Below, one piece after another: positions 1 to 8,446 of a stretch of DNA of 64,000 nucleotides. The position numbers and the translations under genes were made by a program. Source of the DNA: Streptomyces massasporeus (GTDB lineage: Bacteria; Actinomycetota; Actinomycetes; Streptomycetales; Streptomycetaceae); assembly GCF_014648995.1 (NCBI RefSeq), contig NZ_BMSE01000001.1, positions 186,001-250,000 of the forward strand, given 5' to 3'. Each line of letters begins with the position of its first letter. The stretch's first letter is position 1. The notes beneath the pieces are model-generated. The model was given only the letters and a program-made list of their open reading frames with translations, was not told the DNA's origin and did not search any database.

Positions 1-78
1 GAGGCGGAGCCGGGTCCGCGTACGCCGGACGAACTCGCCGCCCTGGTGGGGGGACGGCTGGGGGCGCCCGGAGGGTGA
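1..78 (+). CDS. C-terminal end of an unidentified protein (partial)
   Basis: An open frame runs from the first base to a TGA at 76-78 and gives 25 residues with Streptomyces-like codon use, including the stretch TPDELAALVG. Nothing in it identifies a family. The start lies outside the window. It reads toward the gene at 133 and could be its upstream operon partner, but the 54-base gap leaves that open. Confidence 0.5.
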   Translation, partial: EAEPGPRTPDELAALVGGRLGAPGG

Positions 79-132
79 GGGGCGCCGGCGCGCACGACGC
101 GTTCGTGTCGCCGGCAATCGCCCGAAACCTGC

Positions 133-825
133 TTGTCCGGCGTCGCGGCGCCGCACTACGTTGCCGAGGTGGATCTCTTCTCACGCTCCTGGACGGCGTT
201 GCGCGCGGCGGTGGCGGATCTCTCCGACGAGGACTTCGGACGGCCCTCCGGCTGTACGGGCTGGCTGGTCCGGGACCTGGTGTGCCATCTGATCGTCGAC
301 GCCCAGGACGTCCTGATCACCCTGGCCACCCCGTCCGAGCGGGAACCGACGCGCGACGCTCTGACGTACTGGGACGTCTCCGGTACTCCGCCGACGGGTG
401 ACGACCCGCTCGACGCGCTGACCGTCCGGCTGGCCGCCGCCTACGAGGATCCGCACCTGCTGAAGTTCCATCTGGACGACGTCGGCTCGGCCGCCGGCCG
501 CGCGGCCCTGCTCGCCGACCCGGCCGGCCGGGTCGGCACCCGTGACGAGATCCTCACCGTGCGCGACTTCCTCTCCACCTACGTCATGGAGTGGACGCTG
601 CACCACCTCGACCTGATCGCCTACCTCCCGGACGCGGAGCAGCCGCCCGCGGAAGGCCTCGTCCGGTCGCGGGAGATGCTGGAGCAGATCGCGGGGAGCC
701 CGTTCCCGCCCGCCTTCCACGACGTGGACGCCCTGCTGATCGGCACCGGGCGGCGGGCGCCCACCGAGGAGGAGCAGGCGGGGCTGGGCGAGCCGGCCTC
801 GAGGGTGCCGCTCTACCTGAGCTGA
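133..825 (+). CDS. Maleylpyruvate isomerase / mycothiol-dependent DinB-like protein
   Basis: A 230-residue protein of the MDMPI/DinB-like four-helix family. The N-terminal half has the usual features: an early helix with RSWTALRAAVADLSDED, then GCTGWLVRDLVCHLI, where the His falls at the position that usually binds a divalent metal. A second conserved stretch is YVMEWTLHHLDL. Known relatives use mycothiol as thiol cofactor in isomerisation or S-transfer, but many members have no assigned substrate and none can be named here. The TTG start at 133 has no clear ribosome-binding site, so an internal GTG such as the one at 169 is possible. It lies just upstream of the RsbQ-like gene on the same strand. 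Confidence 0.75.
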   Translation: MSGVAAPHYVAEVDLFSRSWTALRAAVADLSDEDFGRPSGCTGWLVRDLVCHLIVDAQDVLITLATPSEREPTRDALTYWDVSGTPPTGDDPLDALTVRLAAAYEDPHLLKFHLDDVGSAAGRAALLADPAGRVGTRDEILTVRDFLSTYVMEWTLHHLDLIAYLPDAEQPPAEGLVRSREMLEQIAGSPFPPAFHDVDALLIGTGRRAPTEEEQAGLGEPASRVPLYLS

Positions 826-889
826 TTTCCCGGTCGCCGCCGCGTCGCTCCCAGGCCCGCCGTCCCCTCGCTCCGGCCGAGGTGGGAGC

Positions 890-1702
890 ATGGCCGGTAT
901 GGACATCCGCCGCAGGAACAATGTCAACGTCATGGGCCCCGACGACGCACCCGTGCTGCTCCTGGCACACGGGTTCGGCTGCGACCAGAACATGTGGCGG
1001 CTCGTGGTGCCCGAGCTCTCGCGGCGGTACCGGGTGGTGCTGTTCGACTACGTCGGTTCCGGCGGTTCGGACCTCGCGGCCTGGAGCGAGGACCGCTACG
1101 CGTCGCTTCAGGGCTACGCCGCCGACGTCGTCGACGTCTGCGAGGAGCTGGACCTGCGGCAGGCGGTGTTCGTGGGGCACTCGGTGAGTGCCATGGTCGG
1201 GGTGCTGGCGGCGCAGGCGGCGCCGGAGCGGATCGGGGCGCTCGTGATGGTGACGCCCTCGCCCTGCTACATCGACGACGAGGGGTACCGCGGCGGCTTC
1301 AGCACGGAGGACATCGACGAGCTGCTCGCCTCCCTGGAGGCGAACTACCTGGGCTGGTCGTCCGCGATGGCTCCGGTGATCATGGGCAACCCGGAGCGGC
1401 CGGAGCTGGGCCAGGAGCTGACCAACAGCTTCTGCGCCACCGACCCCGACATCGCCCGCGTCTTCGCCCGCACGACGTTCCTCACCGACAGCCGCGAGGA
1501 CCTGAAGGGCGTGTCCGTGCCGACTCTCGTCCTGGAGTGCGAGCAGGACGCCATCGCACCCCGCGAGGTCGGCGCCTACGTGCACGCGGCGATCCCCGCC
1601 TCCCGGCTGGTCACGCTCGACGCCACCGGGCACTGCCCCCAGCTCAGCGCGCCGCAGGCCACCACCGGGGCGATCCTCGACTTCCTGGAGTCCTTGAAGT
1701 GA
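890..1702 (+). CDS. RsbQ-like alpha/beta hydrolase, stress-signalling type
   Basis: A 270-residue alpha/beta hydrolase with a complete triad: Ser98 in GHSVSA, Asp220 in ECEQDA and His248 in ATGHCP. These positions are almost those of Bacillus RsbQ. The N-terminal RNNVNVMG and the LLAHGFGCDQNMW oxyanion segment are also RsbQ-like. In Bacillus, RsbQ is needed with the PAS-phosphatase RsbP to activate the energy-stress branch of the sigma-B pathway, presumably by making or processing a ligand for the PAS domain. The same pairing is here: the stop TGA shares its A with the ATG of the PAS-PP2C gene, so the two are translationally coupled. The ligand is unknown. Confidence 0.85.
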   Translation: MAGMDIRRRNNVNVMGPDDAPVLLLAHGFGCDQNMWRLVVPELSRRYRVVLFDYVGSGGSDLAAWSEDRYASLQGYAADVVDVCEELDLRQAVFVGHSVSAMVGVLAAQAAPERIGALVMVTPSPCYIDDEGYRGGFSTEDIDELLASLEANYLGWSSAMAPVIMGNPERPELGQELTNSFCATDPDIARVFARTTFLTDSREDLKGVSVPTLVLECEQDAIAPREVGAYVHAAIPASRLVTLDATGHCPQLSAPQATTGAILDFLESLK

Positions 1703-3024
1703 TGTGTCGTACGGGCGGCGTACCGGACCCCGCCGAGACGGGGGACGAGGCGAGCACGGACGCGGCATTCACCGCGCTGCTGGAGGACAGCGCGGAGGAC
1801 CTGTACGAGTCCGCGCCCTGCGGCTACCTGTCCACGATGATGGACGGCACCATCGCCAAGATCAACACCACGCTGCTGGACTGGCTCGGGCTGGACCGTG
1901 AGGCGGTGGCGGGCCGCAAGCGCTTCGCGGACCTGCTCACCATCGGCGGGAAGCTGTACCACGAGACGCACTTCGCTCCGCTGCTGCGCATGCAGGGAGA
2001 GCTCAGGGGCATCGCCCTGGACATGCGGCGCCAGGAGGGCGGCCCGTTGCCCGTGCTGGTCTCCGCGGTGATCAAGCGCGGCAGCGAGGGCGAGCCCCTG
2101 CTGATCCGGATCACCGTCTTCGACGCCTCGGACCGCCGCTCCTACGAGAAGGAGCTCCTGCGCCGCCGCGAGGAGGCCGAGCGGGCCCGCGCCGAGGCGG
2201 ACGAGGCCCGGCGGCAGGCCGAGGCCGACCGGGCCAGGCTGGCCGACGCGCTCGCCGTCCTGCAGCGTTCCCTCGTGCCGGACTCGCTGCCCGCCGTGCC
2301 CGGCCTGGAGTCGGCCGTCCACTACCACACGGCTTCGCCGGACCAGCTCGGCGGCGACTTCTACGACCTGTTCCCCGTGGCCGGGGGCCGCTGGGCGTTC
2401 TTCCTCGGGGACGTGTGCGGGAAGGGTCCCGAGGCCGCCTCGCTCACCTCGCTGACCCGCTACACCCTGCGCGCAGCGGCCCACCACGATCCGGATCCGG
2501 CCTCGGCGCTGACCACGCTGAACGCCGTGCTGCACGAGCGGTACACCGGCGACGGCAATCCCCGGTACTGCACCTGCATCTTCGGGATCGTCGAGCCGGG
2601 CAGCGAGCACGGGCCGACGACCGTGCGCCTCGCCTCCGGCGGTCACCCGCCGGCGCTCGTGCTGCGCTCCGACGGCCGCGCCGAGTTCCTGCCCACCCCC
2701 GGTGGGCTGCTCATCGGCGTCCTCCCCAGCGCGCCGATCGGCACCGCCGAGACCGTCCTGGCGCCCGGTGACACGGTCGTGCTGTACACCGACGGCCTCA
2801 CCGAGGCCCGGATGGGCCCCGGCCGGGACGACCTGTACGGCGAGGACGCCCTGCACGCCTTCGCCACCGACCACGCCCCCGCCTCACCGCACGAACTGAT
2901 AACGGCCCTCACCGGGCTGCTCGAGAGCTTCGGCGACGGTCTCGACGACGACACCGCCCTGCTGGCACTCGGCGTTCCCGCCGCCCCCTCCCTCATATCG
3001 CCCTCGACGAGTCACACCTCATGA
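1702..3024 (+). CDS. RsbP-like PAS-coiled-coil-PP2C serine phosphatase
   Basis: A 440-residue protein. A PAS domain runs from about residue 35 to 150 (GYLSTMMDGTIAKIN onward). It is joined by a charged Arg/Glu/Ala-rich coiled coil (about 153-190) to a SpoIIE/PP2C phosphatase domain. Metal-binding acidic residues are visible in GGDFYD (Asp219) and GDVCGKG (Asp237), followed by SGGHPP and LYTDGLTEAR; DDDTALL closes the domain. Such enzymes dephosphorylate an anti-sigma-factor antagonist. The antagonist is encoded next door, overlapping by 4 bases, with the RsbQ-like hydrolase directly upstream. The ATG at 1702 was chosen because it shares a base with the previous stop and begins the first plausible domain sequence. 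Confidence 0.9.
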   Translation: MCRTGGVPDPAETGDEASTDAAFTALLEDSAEDLYESAPCGYLSTMMDGTIAKINTTLLDWLGLDREAVAGRKRFADLLTIGGKLYHETHFAPLLRMQGELRGIALDMRRQEGGPLPVLVSAVIKRGSEGEPLLIRITVFDASDRRSYEKELLRRREEAERARAEADEARRQAEADRARLADALAVLQRSLVPDSLPAVPGLESAVHYHTASPDQLGGDFYDLFPVAGGRWAFFLGDVCGKGPEAASLTSLTRYTLRAAAHHDPDPASALTTLNAVLHERYTGDGNPRYCTCIFGIVEPGSEHGPTTVRLASGGHPPALVLRSDGRAEFLPTPGGLLIGVLPSAPIGTAETVLAPGDTVVLYTDGLTEARMGPGRDDLYGEDALHAFATDHAPASPHELITALTGLLESFGDGLDDDTALLALGVPAAPSLISPSTSHTS

Positions 3025-3353
3025 ACCCGCTCACCATCAGACAGCGCGACACCGCGACCGGCCCCGTTCTGCACGTGGTCGGCGACCTCGACTTCGACCA
3101 GGCCCCCGTGCTGCGCGGCCGGCTCGACCAGCTGGCCCTGTCACCGGGGCAGTGTCTGATCCTCGAACTGTCCGGCCTCGCGTTCTGCGACTCCTCGGGC
3201 ATCACCGCCCTGCTCGCCGCCCGCCAGCACGCCTTGGCCGCCGGCGCCGACGTCGTCCTGGCCGCCGTACCGGCGAACCTGCTCCGCGTCCTCACCGTCG
3301 TCGGCCTCGACCAGGTCTTCACACTGCGCCCGGACGCCAGCGCCGCGTCATGA
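3021..3353 (+). CDS. STAS-domain anti-sigma factor antagonist (RsbV-like)
   Basis: A 110-residue single STAS domain. The phosphorylation-site region reads ELSGLAFCDSSGITALLAARQHA, with the DSSG serine pair that anti-sigma kinases phosphorylate and PP2C phosphatases restore. It overlaps the phosphatase gene by an ATGA junction, so enzyme and substrate are probably made together. No anti-sigma kinase (RsbW-like) or sigma gene is next to it, so the partner must be encoded elsewhere. Its stop meets the stop of the convergent dehydrogenase gene at 3348-3353. Confidence 0.9.
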   Translation: MNPLTIRQRDTATGPVLHVVGDLDFDQAPVLRGRLDQLALSPGQCLILELSGLAFCDSSGITALLAARQHALAAGADVVLAAVPANLLRVLTVVGLDQVFTLRPDASAAS

Positions 3354-4370
3354 CCCGTCCCCGGCCCCGGCCCGGACGAAGACCGGCTTGAGGTGCTTCT
3401 CCGGCAGCGCGGCCGGCAGGTCCTCCCAGTCGATGACGTGGGAGACGACCTTCCCGGGGTCGACCCGGCCGGAGGCGGCGAGCGCGAGGGCGTCGGGGAT
3501 GTGGGCGCGCACGCTGTCGCGGGCGACGCGCAGGGTGACGCCGGTGAGATACATGTCGAGCAGGGGCAGTTCGCCGGGGCGGAAGTGGTTGCCCGCGCTC
3601 TCGCAGATCCCCTCGGGTGTCAGGCACTTGAGGGCGAGTGCGAGCTGGTCGACGCGGCCGGTCGCCTCGACGGCGATGTCGTGGCTCTGCGGCAGGGGCT
3701 CCAGAGTCTCGGCGGTGGTGGCGCCGAAGTCACGGGCGAGCGCGCGGTGTTCGGGGTCGGGGTCGACGCAGAGCACCTCGGAGGCGCCGAGCGCCCGGGC
3801 GATGTCGCAGACGTAGAGACCGATGCTGCCGCGGGCGACGACCAGGACCCGTGCTCCCGGGCGGGCCGTCAGGTGCGGGGCGACCAGGCGCCAGGCCAGG
3901 GACCAGTTGTCGCTGGCGGATGCCAGGGCGACCGGGTCGAGGCCGGCGGGCAGGGGCACCAGCATGGCGTCGGCGTAGGGCACGCGGACCAGGTCGGAGA
4001 AGAGTCCGCCCCAGCTGCCGCCGATCGGTGCGCCGTACATCGCCATGTAGGGGACGGTGGCGCAGTGCGCGGTGAGGCCGGCCCGGCAGCGGTCGCAGGT
4101 GCCGCAGTTGATCGACCAGGGGACGACGACCAGATCGCCGGGGGCCACGGAGGTGACGGCGTCGCCGGTCTCGACGACCCGGGCGACGCACTCGTGGCCG
4201 AGGGCGAAAGGCGGCTCGATGAAGCCGTGACCGGCCAGGATGGCTGAGTCCACGTCACAGGGGGTGGCGGCGACGGGCGCCACGATCGCCTCGCCGTCGG
4301 ACCGGAGCTTCGGGTCGGGCACTTCACGCCACTCGACGGTGCGCCGGGCGACATAGGTCAGTTCACGCAT
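3348..4370 (-). CDS. Zinc-dependent alcohol dehydrogenase (MDR family)
   Basis: A 340-residue medium-chain dehydrogenase. Catalytic zinc ligands are Cys38 (in ATPCDVD) and the GHEC motif at 58-61. Structural zinc is bound by the four-cysteine lobe Cys89, Cys92, Cys95 and Cys103. The nucleotide-binding segment reads VLVVARGSIGLYVCDIARALGA; the usual GxGxxG is degenerate (RGSIG), as in some formaldehyde-dehydrogenase-like members. The ATG at 4370 lies inside the end of the tautomerase gene (8-base overlap), so the pair is a two-gene operon. It is probably repressed by the TetR protein encoded divergently at 4918. Substrate unknown. Confidence 0.85.
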   Translation of the reverse strand: MRELTYVARRTVEWREVPDPKLRSDGEAIVAPVAATPCDVDSAILAGHGFIEPPFALGHECVARVVETGDAVTSVAPGDLVVVPWSINCGTCDRCRAGLTAHCATVPYMAMYGAPIGGSWGGLFSDLVRVPYADAMLVPLPAGLDPVALASASDNWSLAWRLVAPHLTARPGARVLVVARGSIGLYVCDIARALGASEVLCVDPDPEHRALARDFGATTAETLEPLPQSHDIAVEATGRVDQLALALKCLTPEGICESAGNHFRPGELPLLDMYLTGVTLRVARDSVRAHIPDALALAASGRVDPGKVVSHVIDWEDLPAALPEKHLKPVFVRAGAGDGS

Positions 4371-4794
4371 CGGTCCGCTGCCCCTTCGCGAGAGCCACGA
4401 GGTCGGCGTGGCGGATGACGGCACCGTCGGCGCCCCAGGTGCCGTCGGGCTGTTCGTGCACCAGGACCCACACGCGCAGGGCGTCGCCCGGGGCGAGCCC
4501 GGCGGCGGACAGGACGGTCCGGGTCACCTCCTCGACCAGTCCGGCCTTGCGGCGCTCGGACAGGGCGCCCTGCGGGACGGTGACCTCCACCAGGAAGCGC
4601 GGGGCGTCGTCCTCGGCGGTCCGCTGGGCGCCCTCGGGCAGCTCGACGAGGTAGCTCCACGCCTGGGCGCGGAAGAACGCCGTGTCGGGGGCGCCCTCCC
4701 AGCGCAGCAGCACGGCGGCGAGTTCGCGCTGGACGCTGCCGCGGCCCTCTTCCGTCAGGGCACCGGCGGGGACCGTGAGCCGGATCATCGGCAT
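4363..4794 (-). CDS. Tautomerase-superfamily protein
   Basis: A 143-residue protein that begins Met-Pro (MPMIRLTVPAGALTEEGR), so after Met removal it exposes the Pro-1 general base of the 4-oxalocrotonate tautomerase superfamily. A second repeat (RFLVEVTVPQGALSERRK) shows a fused two-unit build rather than the 60-70 residue single unit. The start at 4794 is supported by the purine-rich GAGAGAGGT just upstream on the coding strand; longer starts would destroy the Pro-1 terminus. It is first in an operon with the alcohol dehydrogenase and sits directly behind two TetR-type palindromes. Confidence 0.8.
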   Translation of the reverse strand: MPMIRLTVPAGALTEEGRGSVQRELAAVLLRWEGAPDTAFFRAQAWSYLVELPEGAQRTAEDDAPRFLVEVTVPQGALSERRKAGLVEEVTRTVLSAAGLAPGDALRVWVLVHEQPDGTWGADGAVIRHADLVALAKGQRTDA

Positions 4795-4837
4795 GGGCAG
4801 ACCTCTCTCCTCGTTCGTCACGTCGGGCGACGCGGAT

Positions 4838-4855
4838 CTATGACAGTCGTTATAA
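4838..4855. promoter_or_regulatory. TetR-type palindromic operator, copy 1
   Basis: CTATGACAGTCGTTATAA is an 18-base imperfect palindrome with arms built on CTAT.AC and GT.ATA. It closely matches the second copy at 4873-4890. It lies 43 bases upstream of the tautomerase start, in the divergent region shared with the TetR gene. Confidence 0.65.
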
Positions 4856-4872
4856 CGCATGGCCACGCTAGA

Positions 4873-4890
4873 CTATGACGGCTGTTATAG
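4873..4890. promoter_or_regulatory. TetR-type palindromic operator, copy 2
   Basis: CTATGACGGCTGTTATAG is an 18-base palindrome; 16 of 18 positions match a consensus shared with copy 1. The two centres are 35 bases apart. It ends 27 bases before the TetR start codon and would suit autorepression. Confidence 0.65.
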
Positions 4891-4917
4891 CCAGTGAGGT
4901 CAGAAGGGACCGTGCAC

Positions 4918-5502
4918 GTGACCAAGCCCAGTCCGACGGCGCGCGAGCGGATCGTGGCCGGAGCGGCCGACATGATCAGCCGGCGCGGTCTGAACGCGAC
5001 GAGCATCCGCGAGACGGCCAAGCACGCCCGGGCGCCGCTGGGCTCGACGTACCACTACTTCCCCGAGGGCAAGCAGCAGTTGGCCACGGAGGCGGTGCGC
5101 CTCACGGGGGCGTGGGCCGCCCGCAGCCTGCGCAAGGAGCTGGAGGCGGGACCGGTCGCGGGACTGCGGGCCTTCCTCGACCTGTGGCGCGGGATCGTGG
5201 TGGACAGCGACTTCCGGGCGGGCTGCCCGGTCCTCGCCGTCTCGATCGAGGAACCCCCGGCGGACGAGACACCCACCGCCCTGGCGGCGGCCGCCGGCGT
5301 CTTCGAGGAGTGGGAGGGCCTGCTGGCCGGGTCGCTGCGCGAGCACGGCGCGGAGCCCGAGCAGGCGGCCCAGCTCGCGACGCTGATCGTCGCGGCGGTC
5401 GAGGGAACCGTGGCCATGTGCCGCGCCAAGCGCAGCACCCAACCGCTGGACCACACGGCCGCCCAGTTGCAGGCGCTCATCGTCGGCGCGATCCGGGACT
5501 GA
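4918..5502 (+). CDS. TetR/AcrR family transcriptional regulator (LmrA/YxaF-like)
   Basis: A 194-residue regulator. The N-terminal helix-turn-helix spans about residues 8-55 and includes the signatures ISRRGLNATSIRETAKHA and STYHYFPEGKQQLA. The C-terminal ligand domain has the GCPVLAV motif common in LmrA/YxaF-type repressors. The GTG at 4918 is chosen because GGGA at 4906-4909 sits 8 bases before it; the GTG at 4912 would be too close and the one at 4894 has no ribosome-binding site. Two matching palindromes lie between it and the tautomerase gene, which makes it the likely repressor of both units. Confidence 0.85.
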   Translation: MTKPSPTARERIVAGAADMISRRGLNATSIRETAKHARAPLGSTYHYFPEGKQQLATEAVRLTGAWAARSLRKELEAGPVAGLRAFLDLWRGIVVDSDFRAGCPVLAVSIEEPPADETPTALAAAAGVFEEWEGLLAGSLREHGAEPEQAAQLATLIVAAVEGTVAMCRAKRSTQPLDHTAAQLQALIVGAIRD

Positions 5503-5822
5503 CCGCCCGTCCGGAGGAGAACACGGCGGCCCGGTCGATCGCCCTCGGCCCGGAGGACCCCTCCGGCCTCGCCTGACGCAGCACCGGCAGGGGCGCCTCC
5601 GCCTCGCTCGCCGGCGCGCGCCACCGGTCCACCCCGAATCCGCCCGCCGCGCACCAGGGCGCTCCCCGCACACCACCCCCCGGCCGGAAAACGCTTGGAC
5701 GCCATGGCCGGCATCGCGGGACACTTCCGGACTCGACCCGAAACCTCACACATCCGTTGCGGCGATGGCCCCTGCCCGCACGCGCGGCGTGGCGGGCGGC
5801 CACAGGACGACACAGGGGTGGG
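5503..5822. other. Gene-free interval with a possible terminator
   Basis: This 320-base stretch between the TetR and ABC transporter genes holds no convincing gene. At 5550-5566 CCGGAGG and CCTCCGG form a 7-bp stem around a 3-base loop, a candidate terminator for the TetR gene. The rest should contain the ABC transporter promoter, but no clear -35/-10 pair is recognisable. Confidence 0.4.
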
Positions 5823-7637
5823 ATGGAAACGCCGGAAACACACAGGGTATTACCGGGCAGGCGCTCGGTACTTCTCGCACTTCGCTACTACGGGCGGGAG
5901 TTGTCCCGGCTGCGCCGGTGGGCGGCGCCCGCGATGCTGCTCTCCGCACTGGGAAACATCGGAATCAACTACGTCGCGCCACTGATCGTCGCCAGGCTCG
6001 TCGGCGACATCGCGGGGAACAAGGACGTCACGTTCGGCGCGATGCTGCCGTACGTGCTGGTCTTCGCAGGCGTCCTGCTGACCGCGGAGGCGCTGTGGCG
6101 CGTCGCCCTGCACTGCCTCACCCGTCTCGAAGCCCTGGGCATCGAGCACCTGTACGTGATCGGCATGGACGAACTGTTCGCCAAGGACGCCGCGTTCTTC
6201 CATGACAACTTCGCCGGTTCGCTGACGAAGCGGGTCCTCAGCTTCGCCTCGCGGTTCGAGCAGTTCGTCGACACGCTGACGTTCCAGATCGTGGGGAGCT
6301 TCGTGCCGCTGACGTTCGGCGCGGTGGTGCTGTGGCGCTACGAACCGCTGCTCGTCGTCGGTCTCCTGGTGATGATCGCGCTGACCGCGGTGCTGGTCGT
6401 GCCGCTCATCCGGCGGCGCCAGGCGCTCGTCGACCGGCGTGAGGAGGCGATCGCCCGGGTGTCGGGCCATGTCGCCGACAGCCTGATGAACATGGACACG
6501 GTGCGGGCGTTCGCCGCGGAGGAGCGCGAGGCCGCCGAACACCGCTCCCGGGTGGCGACGTCGCGCCGGCTCACCATGCGGTCGTGGGACTACGGCAACC
6601 TGCGCATCGACACGCTGGTCGCGCCGATGTCCGTCCTCACCAGCGCGATGGGTCTGCTGCTCGCGGTGACGCTGGCCGGTGGAACACACGGTGTGGAGGC
6701 GATCGTGGTCGCCTTCGCCTACTACACCAACGCGACCCGGATCATGTTCGAGTTCAACCAGATATACCGCAGGCTGGAGAGCTCGATGACGGAGGCCGCG
6801 CAGTTCACCGAACTGCTCCTGGTGCCGCCGACCGTGCTCGACCCACCGACCCCCGAGCCGCTGCGGTCCCGGGCCTGCGACGTCCGCTTCGAGAAGGTGA
6901 CCTTCGCCCACCGGGGCGGCCGGCCGCTCTTCGAGGGACTCGACCTGGCCGTGCCGAGCGGGGCGAAGATCGGACTCGTGGGCCGGTCCGGCGGTGGCAA
7001 GACCTCCCTGACCCGGCTGCTGCTGCGGATGACCGACATCGACGGCGGCCGCATCCTGGTCGGCGGCCAGGACATCAGCCGGGTGCGCCAGGCGGACCTG
7101 CGCGGGCGGATCGCGTACGTGCCGCAGGACCCGGCGATGTTCCACCGCACCCTGCGGGACAACATCGCCTTCGCCCGCCCGGACGCCACCGACGCCGAGA
7201 TCCGACGGGCGGCCGAGGCGGCCCATGTCACCGAGTTCGCCGCGGCGTTGCCGGACGGCTTCGACACCATGGTGGGCGAGCGCGGCGTCAAGCTGTCCGG
7301 CGGTCAGCGCCAGCGCGTCGCCCTCGCCCGGGCGATCCTGCGGGACGCGCCGATCCTGCTGCTCGACGAGGCCACCAGCGCCCTGGACTCCGAGAGCGAA
7401 CTGCTGGTCCAGGAGGCGCTGTGGCGGCTCATGGAGGGGCGGACCGCACTGGTGGTGGCGCACCGGCTGAGCACGGTCGCCGGCATGGACCAGCTCGTCG
7501 TCCTCGACCGCGGCCGGATCATCGAGCAGGGCACCCACCAGGAACTGCTCGCGACCGAGGGTGCGTACGCGAAGCTGTGGCAGCACCAGTCGGGCGGCTT
7601 CCTGGACGACACTCCCGGGCGAGCCGAGGTGCTGTAG
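5823..7637 (+). CDS. ABC exporter, fused permease-ATPase half transporter
   Basis: A 604-residue type IV-fold ABC exporter. An N-terminal membrane domain (about residues 25-320) has segments such as VGLLVMIALTAVLVVPLI. The nucleotide-binding domain follows, with Walker A GRSGGGKTS near residue 386, signature LSGGQRQRVALARAI near 491, Walker B ILLLDEATSALD near 511, and the switch His in VVAHRLST. One such chain normally works as a homodimer; no partner half is adjacent. The substrate cannot be read from sequence. The ATG at 5823 follows a G-rich stretch (AGGGGTGGG). The TetR gene downstream is convergent and its operator lies on its far side, so it is less likely to control this transporter. 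Confidence 0.85.
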   Translation: METPETHRVLPGRRSVLLALRYYGRELSRLRRWAAPAMLLSALGNIGINYVAPLIVARLVGDIAGNKDVTFGAMLPYVLVFAGVLLTAEALWRVALHCLTRLEALGIEHLYVIGMDELFAKDAAFFHDNFAGSLTKRVLSFASRFEQFVDTLTFQIVGSFVPLTFGAVVLWRYEPLLVVGLLVMIALTAVLVVPLIRRRQALVDRREEAIARVSGHVADSLMNMDTVRAFAAEEREAAEHRSRVATSRRLTMRSWDYGNLRIDTLVAPMSVLTSAMGLLLAVTLAGGTHGVEAIVVAFAYYTNATRIMFEFNQIYRRLESSMTEAAQFTELLLVPPTVLDPPTPEPLRSRACDVRFEKVTFAHRGGRPLFEGLDLAVPSGAKIGLVGRSGGGKTSLTRLLLRMTDIDGGRILVGGQDISRVRQADLRGRIAYVPQDPAMFHRTLRDNIAFARPDATDAEIRRAAEAAHVTEFAAALPDGFDTMVGERGVKLSGGQRQRVALARAILRDAPILLLDEATSALDSESELLVQEALWRLMEGRTALVVAHRLSTVAGMDQLVVLDRGRIIEQGTHQELLATEGAYAKLWQHQSGGFLDDTPGRAEVL

Positions 7638-7650
7638 CGCGCGGGGTGGT

Positions 7651-8340
7651 TCACCTCCGTGCGCGGGCCGCCAGGGCCTCCAGCAGGAGGTCCACAGCCG
7701 GTTCGAAGGAGCTGTCCGCCATCGCGGGCAGCTCCCGCCGCACCGCGGTCAGGGACGGGTACGCCGTCGGATCGAGGTCCTGGTAGACGTCCCGCCACGA
7801 CCGATGGTCGGCCTCGCGCTGCTGCGGGGTAAGCGCGTGGAACGCCGCCTCCGTGGCGGCGTGGCTGAGGACGGTGTCGATGAAGGCCAGGTAGAGCCGT
7901 GCGGCGTCGGCCGGCGGGAAGCCCGCGGTGAGCAGCAGGCCGATCCCCGTCTCGACGGCACGGATCTCGTTCCGGCGCCGGGTCACGCGGTGGGCGGCCA
8001 TGGCGGCCGCCCGCGGATGGGCGAGGTATCCCGCGCGGACCCTCAGGGCCATCTCGCGCAGCGAGGCCACCCAGTCGTCCCCCGGGGTGAAGCCGGCCAT
8101 GGCGTCGCCGATGATCCGGTCGGCGATGGCGAGCACCAGGTCGTCGGTGCCGTGGAAGTAGCGGTACAGCGCCGTCGGGTCGCAGCCCAGGGCCGCGCCG
8201 AGCCGGCGCACGCTCAGCGCCTCGGGCCCGTGCTCGCCGATGAGCCGCAGCGCGGTCTCAACGATCAGGTCCTCCGACAGCAGGACTCCCGAACGGGTCG
8301 GCCTTCGACGCCGGCGTTCCTGCGGGACACGGGTGGTCAT
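7651..8340 (-). CDS. TetR family transcriptional regulator
   Basis: A 229-residue regulator. The DNA-binding domain is near residues 22-68 (IVETALRLIGEHGPEALSV, ALGCDPTALYRYFHGTDDL) after a basic Arg-rich N-terminus. The C-terminal domain resembles the tetracycline-repressor-type ligand fold. It is transcribed away from the permease-amidohydrolase pair; the dyad GTCAAC-N3-GTTGAC lies between them, and that pair is its most probable target. Three 18-base tandem repeats sit in its own leader. Confidence 0.85.
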   Translation of the reverse strand: MTTRVPQERRRRRPTRSGVLLSEDLIVETALRLIGEHGPEALSVRRLGAALGCDPTALYRYFHGTDDLVLAIADRIIGDAMAGFTPGDDWVASLREMALRVRAGYLAHPRAAAMAAHRVTRRRNEIRAVETGIGLLLTAGFPPADAARLYLAFIDTVLSHAATEAAFHALTPQQREADHRSWRDVYQDLDPTAYPSLTAVRRELPAMADSSFEPAVDLLLEALAARARR

Positions 8341-8361
8341 GACCCGGACTCCTCTCCTCGC

Positions 8362-8415
8362 GCACCGGGGTCTTCTCGCGCGCCGGCGGCTTCTCGCCGA
8401 CCGGAGGCTTCTCGC
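8362..8415. repeat. Three tandem 18-base repeats in the tetR leader
   Basis: Units at 8362-8379, 8380-8397 and 8398-8415 follow the pattern G(C/G)(A/G)CCGG.G.CTTCTCGC, and the last nine bases CTTCTCGC with preceding G/C are nearly invariant. They lie directly upstream of the TetR start codon on its template strand. No function is evident. Confidence 0.6.
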
Positions 8416-8446
8416 GTAACGCAGTGAACGGCCCTTGTCGCCTTAC

